In this document: positions 1 to 5,782 of the stretch, one piece after another
How positions within the stretch are numbered: the stretch's first letter is position 1
Layout of the letters: the number at the start of each line of letters is the position of its first letter
NCBI RefSeq assembly: GCF_900143065.1
Contig: NZ_FRCX01000008.1
Span: 248,001-312,000, forward strand
From: Duganella sacchari
GTDB lineage: Bacteria > Pseudomonadota > Gammaproteobacteria > Burkholderiales > Burkholderiaceae_D
DNA: 64,000 bases
Reading direction: 5' to 3'
Position numbers and translations under genes: made by a program
Notes under the pieces: model-generated
The model's database searches: none
Seen by the model: the letters and a program-made list of their open reading frames with translations, nothing else
What the model was told of the DNA's origin: nothing

Positions 1-788
1 ACATGGTGGTGGCCTTCGGCGCCGGCCTGGGCGGCGCGCGCCAGCAGGCGATTGAAGGCGTGGCCTTCCTGGTCGAGCGCGGCTGCGACGGCCTGATCCT
101 CATGACCAACGTGCTGCAGGAAGAAGACCTGAGCGCCATGGGACCGCGCCCCAAGCCCATGGTGGTGCTCAACCACCACTTCGACAGCATCGCCGCGCAA
201 TGCTTCACGGTCGACCACCAGGCGGGCGGCAAGATCGCCGCGCGCACCCTGCTGGACCACGGCCACCGCGACATCGCCATCGTGGCCGGTCCCGGCGGTC
301 TGCCCGACAACGTGCTGCGCGTCACCGCGTTCAAGCAGGAGCTGGCCGCGGCCGGCGTCGATACCAGCGCCATGTGGATGGTGGAAAAAGACTTCTCGCC
401 GGCGGGCGGCTGGTCGGCCGCCAAGGAACTGGTGGAATCGGGGCGCCGCTGCAGCGCCATGTTCTGCGCCAACGATGAAATGGCGGCCGGTGCATTGTCC
501 TATTTCCAGGAAGCCGGCATCCGCGTGCCGCACGAGATTTCCGTGATCGGCTACGACGACACGCCCAGCGCCGAATTCTCCGCCCCGCGCCTGAGCACCG
601 TCCACATGCCGTGGCGCGAAATGACGCAGAACGGCGTCAGCGACCTGCTCAACCGCTGCTACGACCTGCAGCGCCCCGTCACGCGCCGCTACCCCGTCAC
701 CATGACGCTGCGCGCCTCGCTGGCGCGGGTGAACCCGGACGGCCGCAGCGGTGGCAACCCGGCTGCAGAGGCCACGGCGCGGCGTTGA
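1..788 (+). CDS. LacI-family transcriptional regulator, effector domain (5' partial)
   Basis: This is the C-terminal part of a LacI-type repressor; its helix-turn-helix lies before the window. The visible 261 residues form the sugar-binding-protein-like effector domain. Hallmarks are the AARTLLDHGHRDIAIVAGP segment, the CANDEMAAGAL stretch and the VIGYDDTPSAEF block that precedes the C-terminal dimer surface. Members normally bind a sugar or sugar derivative and release an operator next to catabolic or transport genes. The ligand cannot be read from the sequence and the regulated genes are probably to the left. The gene ends 36 bp from the 3' end of a convergent operon with no strong terminator between. 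Family assignment is confident; specificity is unknown. Confidence 0.9.
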   Translation, partial: MVVAFGAGLGGARQQAIEGVAFLVERGCDGLILMTNVLQEEDLSAMGPRPKPMVVLNHHFDSIAAQCFTVDHQAGGKIAARTLLDHGHRDIAIVAGPGGLPDNVLRVTAFKQELAAAGVDTSAMWMVEKDFSPAGGWSAAKELVESGRRCSAMFCANDEMAAGALSYFQEAGIRVPHEISVIGYDDTPSAEFSAPRLSTVHMPWREMTQNGVSDLLNRCYDLQRPVTRRYPVTMTLRASLARVNPDGRSGGNPAAEATARR

Positions 789-824
789 TGGACTCGTCCA
801 CCATCGCCAGCGCAGTGCCGACGG

Positions 825-1049
825 TCAGCGTGTGCCTCGCGCGCCGCGCTGCCGGCCCGTGTAGGGCAGGGCAAACAGATACAGGCCCGACAGCAGCATC
901 AGGAACAACGGCGGCAGTGGCGCGTAAGTGATCCACGGCGGCGGCTCGCCCGGCGCCGCGGCCCGCGCCACGAAGTTGGCGATCACCGTCAGCGTGAACA
1001 GCATCGACAGCCAGCGGTGGCTCTGGCGGATGGGGTGGGCCCAGCTCAT
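825..1049 (-). CDS. small two-helix membrane protein
   Basis: A 74-residue protein starting MSWAHPIRQSHRW. It has two hydrophobic segments (about residues 13-28 and 42-62) joined by a proline-rich loop, and a basic, Arg-rich tail that probably lies in the cytoplasm. The reading frame is open further upstream, but the ATG at 1049 is chosen because its ATGA overlaps the stop of the preceding glyoxalase-like gene, indicating translational coupling. It is the last gene of a three-gene leftward operon (AraC regulator, glyoxalase-like, membrane protein). I do not recognise a named family, and the function is unknown. Confidence 0.65.
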   Translation of the reverse strand: MSWAHPIRQSHRWLSMLFTLTVIANFVARAAAPGEPPPWITYAPLPPLFLMLLSGLYLFALPYTGRQRGARGTR

Positions 1050-1462
1050 TGCGTGTTGCTCCGCGCTGCCTCGATCATCTTCCAGCCATTGCCGGACGGG
1101 TCGCGGAAACCGGCATCGACCTTGCCGTAGCGCGCCACCGGCTCCTGCGTGAATTCGACGCCGGCCTTGCTCAGGCGCTCGTAGGCGGCGCGGCAATCAT
1201 CAACCTGCAGCACCAGCGGCGGCATCGCCCCCTTGGCCACCAGCTCGTGCAGCGCCTGCGCGGTGGCGGCGTCATGCACGGGCGCGCCGGGACGGAACAG
1301 GCCCAGCTGGAACGATGGCTGTTCGGCCAGCTGTACCGTCAGCCAGCGGTAATCGCCGTTGCGCACATCGGTGTACACCACGAAACCAAGTTTCTCGTAA
1401 AACGCCAGCGCCTCATCCTGATCGCGCACATAGACACCAGCGACATCGACACGTTGATTCAT
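1046..1462 (-). CDS. VOC-superfamily (glyoxalase/bleomycin-resistance-like) protein
   Basis: A 138-residue cytoplasmic protein made of two beta-alpha-beta-beta-beta modules of the vicinal-oxygen-chelate fold. Typical features are VAGVYVRDQDEALAFYEKLGF at the start, with the aromatic FYEKLGF turn, and the closing FRDPSGNGWKMIE motif. Such proteins bind a metal or a small hydrophobic ligand and include glyoxalases, dioxygenases and antibiotic-binding proteins; the substrate cannot be inferred. It lies 21 bp downstream of an AraC regulator and overlaps the following small membrane protein by 4 bp, so it is the middle gene of an operon probably controlled by that regulator. Confidence 0.9.
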   Translation of the reverse strand: MNQRVDVAGVYVRDQDEALAFYEKLGFVVYTDVRNGDYRWLTVQLAEQPSFQLGLFRPGAPVHDAATAQALHELVAKGAMPPLVLQVDDCRAAYERLSKAGVEFTQEPVARYGKVDAGFRDPSGNGWKMIEAARSNTQ

Positions 1463-1483
1463 ATCCCCTCCGTTAAAGTGAGA

Positions 1484-1936
1484 TCACAGTTTGCCAGTGG
1501 CTTTCTGGCGGCGCTTCTCCAAAACTGCGATATTGAGGTCAGGCCGCTCGGCGCCGCGCATCACGCATTCCGGGATATGGGCGGCCGCGTCCGGCGCCGG
1601 ACGCGTCGTCACACGCAGCTCGCCAGGACTGGCGCCCGTGATATCGCGGAAAATGCGGCCGAACGTGCCCAGGCTGGTCCAGCCGGTTTGCAGGGCGATG
1701 TCGGTAATCGGCAGGTCGGTGTCACGCAGCAGCGCGCTGGCGCGCTCGATGCGGCGCGTGAGCAGATAGCGGTGCGGCGGCAGGCCGAACGCCTTCTTGA
1801 ACTCGCGCGCAAAATAGGCCGGCGACACCGCGCTGACCTCGGCCAGGCGCCCGACCGGCCACTCCTCGTGGGGCGCGCGATCCATCCGGTCCTTCGCACG
1901 CAGCAGTCGCCGCAGCAGCAGAGGGCTCTGAGCCAT
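1484..1936 (-). CDS. AraC-family transcriptional regulator (DNA-binding domain only)
   Basis: A 150-residue protein consisting almost entirely of the tandem helix-turn-helix domain of AraC/XylS regulators. The first helix pair covers WPVGRLAEVSAVSPAYFAR and EFKKAFG; the second includes PITDIALQTGWTSLGTFGR and the FRDITGASPGELR signature. The ATG at 1936 is chosen because the open frame beyond it runs through a hairpin (1967-1992). With no effector domain it resembles SoxS/MarA-size activators, which act by abundance rather than by ligand binding. It leads a three-gene operon with the VOC protein and the small membrane protein and probably controls it. The tail after residue about 110 is unrelated to the family core. 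Confidence 0.88.
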   Translation of the reverse strand: MAQSPLLLRRLLRAKDRMDRAPHEEWPVGRLAEVSAVSPAYFAREFKKAFGLPPHRYLLTRRIERASALLRDTDLPITDIALQTGWTSLGTFGRIFRDITGASPGELRVTTRPAPDAAAHIPECVMRGAERPDLNIAVLEKRRQKATGKL

Positions 1937-1966
1937 CCCGTCCTCGCAAATCCGGCAAGCATAGCA

Positions 1967-1992
1967 AAAACGCCACCCGAGGGTGGCGTTTT
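1967..1992. terminator. hairpin terminator with no obvious client gene
   Basis: A perfect 11-bp stem (AAAACGCCACC pairing with GGTGGCGTTTT) closes a CGAG loop and has A/T runs on both sides, so it could act in either direction. It sits between two divergent genes, where no terminator is expected. The stem is the same as that behind the second tRNA-Phe gene (54965-54990). Confidence 0.6.
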
Positions 1993-2124
1993 TGCTATTT
2001 ATTGTTGATGAACTGGCCGAGTGGCAGCGTCGCCATCGTGGCGTTTCCAGCTGTTGGGCGGGGCGGCTGGATTTTTCATTGTTTTCACTGTATATTTCGC
2101 TGTAATTCAATGAAAAGGGAAGAT

Positions 2125-2667
2125 ATGCCAGTACAATTTATTAACGATGCAGAAGGACGGCCATTATTCGTCGTCATCCCTTACGCTGAATATGCGCGTA
2201 GCAGCCTCTCTACTACAGAGTGCGAAATAGCTGCTTCGCCATCTTTGCTCAGTCCGGATGGACTGTTTATCCAATTGCCTCATGGCGGGCCGGGGGCGCA
2301 GATCGACTTGCGGCAGTTTGTGGATGCGTGGACGCGCCGTGGAACAATCTCGGTGCTCGCGGTCAGCAAGAGACGCCAAACCTATGCCAGTTTTGAAGGC
2401 GAAGCCCGGAATGGCCTTGACGCCATTGTGCGCCGTTGCTTCCTGCCGGATGACTCTCCCTACAAGAATACTATGCAAGCCACCACCGCTGTGGTCGACG
2501 CCTTCGTAGAAACAGGGATTTTCTCGCTGAGCATCGAGTCCATGCCCGGCTACTACCGTCCAGTACAGTGCATTCGAATCAATGAGGAAAATGCAGTGGC
2601 GTTTCTGCAGCAGCATGGCAGACCAACGCATCCGCTGGATGTGCATGACTTCGTGCTGCCATACTGA
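2125..2667 (+). CDS. hypothetical protein with antitoxin-like N-terminus
   Basis: A 180-residue protein. The ATG at 2125 is chosen over in-frame starts upstream because AAGGGAAG lies just before it. The first 22 residues (FINDAEGRPLFVVIPYAEY) follow the pattern 'ligand strand, acidic turn, hydrophobic strand, aromatic helix start' common at the beginning of small antitoxins and some XRE regulators. No helix-turn-helix follows. The rest contains a conserved-looking central stretch (YASFEGEARNGLDAIVRRCF) and a C-terminal segment rich in aromatics. No partner toxin is adjacent: the neighbours are a tRNA and a divergent AraC operon. I do not recognise the family; the antitoxin resemblance is weak and covers only the N-terminus. 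Confidence 0.7.
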   Translation: MPVQFINDAEGRPLFVVIPYAEYARSSLSTTECEIAASPSLLSPDGLFIQLPHGGPGAQIDLRQFVDAWTRRGTISVLAVSKRRQTYASFEGEARNGLDAIVRRCFLPDDSPYKNTMQATTAVVDAFVETGIFSLSIESMPGYYRPVQCIRINEENAVAFLQQHGRPTHPLDVHDFVLPY

Positions 2668-2746
2668 TGCGCTAGCCGGTTGTGTTGGATGTTACCTCGG
2701 CGAGGGGCGCCGTCGTGCTTCGCATGAGGTTTTTTGAGCAGAAAGC

Positions 2747-2776
2747 AAAACGCCGATCTGCATGGATCGGCGTTTT
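2747..2776 (-). terminator. terminator of the first tRNA-Phe gene
   Basis: A 12-bp perfect stem, AAAACGCCGATC with GATCGGCGTTTT, around a 6-nt loop, ending in T-runs in both orientations. It lies 14 bp beyond the 3' end of the leftward tRNA-Phe gene and can also stop rightward transcription from the hypothetical gene ending at 2667. Confidence 0.85.
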
Positions 2777-2790
2777 GTTAAAGCTATTCT

Positions 2791-2866
2791 TGGTGGCCCG
2801 GGGCGGAATCGAACCACCGACACAAGGATTTTCAATCCTCTGCTCTACCAACTGAGCTACCAGGCC
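2791..2866 (-). tRNA. tRNA-Phe (GAA)
   Basis: A 76-nt tRNA with CCA encoded in the gene. On the minus strand it begins GGCCTGGTAGCTCAGTTGG, with a 7-bp acceptor stem pairing to CCGGGCC, a D-loop with the GTTGGTAGAGC pattern, an anticodon loop TTGAAAA (anticodon GAA, phenylalanine) and the TTCGAAT T-loop. It is identical over all 76 nt to the copy at 55000-55075. A TATAAT promoter lies upstream and a terminator follows. Confidence 0.97.
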
Positions 2867-2876
2867 AAGGGCCGCA

Positions 2877-2906
2877 ATTATAGCGGGCGGTTGCCGGATT
2901 TGGCAA
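2877..2906 (-). promoter_or_regulatory. promoter of the first tRNA-Phe gene
   Basis: Reading leftward there is TTGCCA at 2906-2901 and TATAAT at 2882-2877, separated by 18 bp. The -10 box ends 10 bp before the mature 5' end of tRNA-Phe at 2866, which fits a short leader removed by RNase P. Confidence 0.75.
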
Positions 2907-2924
2907 GTCTCTGAATCCACTTTA

Positions 2925-2951
2925 TTGACAGCCCTAGGGACCGGGTATAAA
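2925..2951 (+). promoter_or_regulatory. candidate sigma-70 promoter for the M20 peptidase gene
   Basis: A consensus TTGACA (2925-2930) is followed after 15 bp by TATAAA (2946-2951), 38 bp before the ATG of the M20 peptidase. Both hexamers are near perfect but the spacing is 2 bp short of optimal, so the exact pairing is uncertain. Confidence 0.5.
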
Positions 2952-2989
2952 TTTGGCCGTTTAGGCAATCTCATCCGGACAGGGGCGAT

Positions 2990-4393
2990 ATGAACAAGGC
3001 AACGTGGTGGTTGGCGGGTTTGGCGGTGGCAAGCGCTGCGCATGGCGCGGAATTGACGCCGGTGCAACAGCAGATGCGGTCCATCTACCAGGAACTGGTG
3101 GAGACCAATACCACCAACTCGATTGGCTCCTGCACGGTGGCGGCGCAAAAAATGGCCAAACGCCTCAAGGCGGGCGGTTTCAAGGACAGCGAACTGCAGG
3201 TCATCGTGCCGCCGGGTGGTCCGAAGAAAGGCAACCTGGTCGCGCGCCTGAAGGGCGACGGCAGCAAGAAGCCGCTGCTGCTGCTGGCCCACATCGACGT
3301 GGTGGAAGCCAACCGCGAGGACTGGGAGCGCGACCCGTTCAAGCTGGTCGAAGAAAACGGCATGTTCTACGCGCGCGGCGCCTCTGACGACAAGGCCATG
3401 GCGGCCTCCTTCGTCAACAATATGCTGCTGTACAAAAAAGAAAAGCTGCCGCTCAAGCGCGACATCATTCTGGCGCTGACTTGCGACGAAGAGATGGTGC
3501 CATCCAAATTTGATGGCGCCGAATACCTGGTCAACCATCACCGCGCGCTGATCGACGCCGAAATCGCCCTCAACGAAGGTGGCGGCGGCCTGCTGGACAA
3601 GGACGGCAAACCGGTACGCCATGGCATCCAGGCCGGCGAGAAGGTCTACCAGAGCTTCCAGCTGGAAGTCACCAATCCGGGCGGCCACAGCTCCGCGCCG
3701 CTCAAAGACAACGCGATTTATCACCTGGCCGATGGCCTGTCGCGCCTGGGACAGTTCGCCTTCCCGTTCAAGCTGTCGCCGGTGACGCGTGCATTCTACG
3801 AGCGCATGGCCAAGGTAGAAACCGGCCAGGTGGCGCAAGACATGCAAGCCATCCTGCAGGACCCGCCGGATCAGGCCGCGCTGGATCGCCTGTATGCGCT
3901 GAGCCCATCGCACAACTCCACCGTACGCACCACCTGCGTCGCCACCAAGGTGGATGCGGGACACGCCGACAATGCGCTGCCGCAGCGTGCGCGGGCCACC
4001 GTCAACTGCCGCATCCTGCCGGGCGAGCCGATCGCCGAGGTGCAGGCGACGCTGCAGCGCGTGGTAGCCGATGACAAAATCAAGATCACGCGCATTGGCG
4101 ACGGTGTAGATGGCCCGATGCCGCCGATGACACCAACGCTGATGAAAGCGGTGGAAGCCATCAGCAATGACATGTGGCCGGGCGTGCCGGTGATTCCGAC
4201 CATGTCGACCGGAGGTACCGATGGCCGCTTCCTCAACAACGCCGGCATCTGGACCTACGGCATCAGCGGCATGTTCCATGGTCCCGAAGGCAGCGGCGCC
4301 CACGGCTTGAACGAGCACATCCGCGTGAAGTCCCTGTACGACGGCCAGGAATACCTGTACCGCCTCGGCAAACGCCTCGCCACCGACCAATAA
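2990..4393 (+). CDS. exported M20-family metallopeptidase
   Basis: A 467-residue zinc-dependent peptidase/amidase. Residues 1-19 are a signal peptide (cleavage near AHG-A), so it works outside the inner membrane. Di-zinc site residues are visible: HID at H101/D103, the bridging Asp133 in ARGASDDK, the general base and ligand Glu167-Glu168 in TCDEEM, and a C-terminal His in the MFHGPEGSGAHGLNEH segment. The lid/dimer domain starts with the GGHSSAP motif. Family members remove N-terminal residues or split dipeptides, which matches the many other exported peptidases in the window. It faces the alpha-amylase gene across a 94-bp palindrome. The assignment is secure; the exact substrate is not. Confidence 0.92.
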   Translation: MNKATWWLAGLAVASAAHGAELTPVQQQMRSIYQELVETNTTNSIGSCTVAAQKMAKRLKAGGFKDSELQVIVPPGGPKKGNLVARLKGDGSKKPLLLLAHIDVVEANREDWERDPFKLVEENGMFYARGASDDKAMAASFVNNMLLYKKEKLPLKRDIILALTCDEEMVPSKFDGAEYLVNHHRALIDAEIALNEGGGGLLDKDGKPVRHGIQAGEKVYQSFQLEVTNPGGHSSAPLKDNAIYHLADGLSRLGQFAFPFKLSPVTRAFYERMAKVETGQVAQDMQAILQDPPDQAALDRLYALSPSHNSTVRTTCVATKVDAGHADNALPQRARATVNCRILPGEPIAEVQATLQRVVADDKIKITRIGDGVDGPMPPMTPTLMKAVEAISNDMWPGVPVIPTMSTGGTDGRFLNNAGIWTYGISGMFHGPEGSGAHGLNEHIRVKSLYDGQEYLYRLGKRLATDQ

Positions 4394-4395
4394 AC

Positions 4396-4489
4396 AATCC
4401 GGGGTCAGTTCTTGCAATCCGACACGAGCTCTGCTGTAGTCACAACTACAGCAGAGCTCGTGTCGGATTGCAAGAACTGACCCCGGATT
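4396..4489. repeat. 94-bp perfect palindrome between convergent genes
   Basis: Two perfectly complementary 45-nt arms (4396-4440 and 4445-4489) flank the 4-nt loop CACA. The element begins 2 bp after the stop of the M20 peptidase and ends directly before the stop of the alpha-amylase, filling the whole convergent gap. Each arm carries GGGGTCAGT, a 9-nt variable part, then CGACACGAGCTC. The same outer and inner blocks recur at 12197-12262. It would form a very stable cruciform or RNA hairpin and may stop transcription from both sides. Confidence 0.95.
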
Positions 4490-5782
4490 TTATTCAGGGA
4501 CGATGATGCGCCAGCGCCAGGGTTTGAGGAAGGCGGGGCCTTCGTCGCCGGCCAGTCTGTATTTCTGTAGCTGGCCGGTAGTGTTGACGATCACGCGCAC
4601 GTGGTTGGCGCCTTGCTGGCGCTTGAAGGCAAACAGTTTGTCGTTGCCGGTGTCGAGCAGCTGCACCGCGCCGCCGGCCGTGCCGTTCCACAGCGCCGGG
4701 TTCTGTTTCTTCAGCGCGTTGAGGCCGGCGAAGAACAGTTCCAGGTCGATGTTGTTCCACTCGATGGCGTCTTTTTCAAAGAACGCCAGCTTTTTGTCCA
4801 GCCGCGCTTCCTGGCCGTTGTAGGTCAGCGGGATGCCGGGCAGGGTGTAGCTCAGCACTGCCAGCGCGCCCCACGCGGGACCGTACAGTGCTTTGTCGGT
4901 GCCCTGCCAGGAGTTGATGTCGTGGTTGCTCGTGAACTGCAGGCGGTAGGCGTCGCGCGGGTAGGTTTTCGGCGGATTGCTGACATACGCGCGCAACTCG
5001 GCGGCGCCAGCTTCGCCCTTGCCGATCTTTTTCATGATGTCGTTGAGCGACCAGTCGTAGCTGGCGTCGAACGCGCGCTCGTGCAGGTCGGCGGCGTCGC
5101 TTTCTGCCAGCATGAACACGGGCTTGATCTTGTCCAGCTGCGCGCGGGCCTGGTCCCAGAATGCCGTCGGCACCATGCCTGCCACATCGGCGCGGAAGCC
5201 GTCCACACCGACGTCCTTGACCCAGAACGCCATGGCTGCCGTCATGGCGGGCCACAGGTCCTTGTTGCTGTAATCGAGGCCGATGACGTCGGTCCATTCC
5301 TCGGTCTCGCCCGCACCGTTCTTGAAGCTGACGGCGGCGATCTCGCCCTGGTCGTTCTTCTTGTACCACTCTGGATGCTGGCTTGCCCATGGATGGTCCC
5401 AGGCCGTGTGGTTGCCGACCCAGTCCAGGATCACGTGCATGCCCAGCGCGTGCGCCTGTTTGACCAGCTTGCGCGCATCATCGAGGCTGCCGAATTCCGG
5501 GTTGACGGCGCCGTAGTCTTTCACTGCGTAGTAGCTGCCCAGCGTGCCCTTGCGGTTTTTCTCGCCGATCGGGTGCAGCGGCATCAGCCAGATGATGTCG
5601 ACTCCCATGGCTTTCAGGCGCGGCAGGCTGGCAGTGAAGGCGTTCAACGTGCCCTCCTTGCTGTACTGGCGCAGGTTGACTTCATACACGTTGGAACTGC
5701 GCGTCCACGCCGGATGTTTGGTCTCGGCGTGGGCGGCGGTGAACAAGGTCGCCAGTATCAGCGAGGCGGCAAGCTTTTTCAT
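4490..5782 (-). CDS. exported alpha-amylase-family glycoside hydrolase (GH13)
   Basis: A 430-residue enzyme with a signal peptide (residues 1-19, AHA cut site). The GH13 barrel is complete: region I DWVGNH (Asp120-His125), region II GFRADVAGMV with Arg197 and the nucleophile Asp199, region III with acid/base Glu227 in LAESD, and region IV FTSNHD with His287-Asp288. A short C-terminal beta domain follows. It probably cleaves alpha-1,4 glucans in the periplasm or outside the cell. Its start overlaps the stop of the S9 peptidase gene (ATGA at 5779-5782), so the two are translationally coupled. The ORF ends at the 94-bp palindrome. Confidence 0.93.
   Translation of the reverse strand: MKKLAASLILATLFTAAHAETKHPAWTRSSNVYEVNLRQYSKEGTLNAFTASLPRLKAMGVDIIWLMPLHPIGEKNRKGTLGSYYAVKDYGAVNPEFGSLDDARKLVKQAHALGMHVILDWVGNHTAWDHPWASQHPEWYKKNDQGEIAAVSFKNGAGETEEWTDVIGLDYSNKDLWPAMTAAMAFWVKDVGVDGFRADVAGMVPTAFWDQARAQLDKIKPVFMLAESDAADLHERAFDASYDWSLNDIMKKIGKGEAGAAELRAYVSNPPKTYPRDAYRLQFTSNHDINSWQGTDKALYGPAWGALAVLSYTLPGIPLTYNGQEARLDKKLAFFEKDAIEWNNIDLELFFAGLNALKKQNPALWNGTAGGAVQLLDTGNDKLFAFKRQQGANHVRVIVNTTGQLQKYRLAGDEGPAFLKPWRWRIIVPE

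Noticed and set aside
2672..4417. A 581-codon leftward open frame
   Set aside because: It spans the tRNA-Phe gene and the palindrome and lies antisense to the M20 peptidase.
4396..4489. Possible CRISPR repeat or integron site
   Set aside because: It is one large palindrome with no repeat-spacer series and no cas or integrase genes; the second copy is 7.7 kb away.
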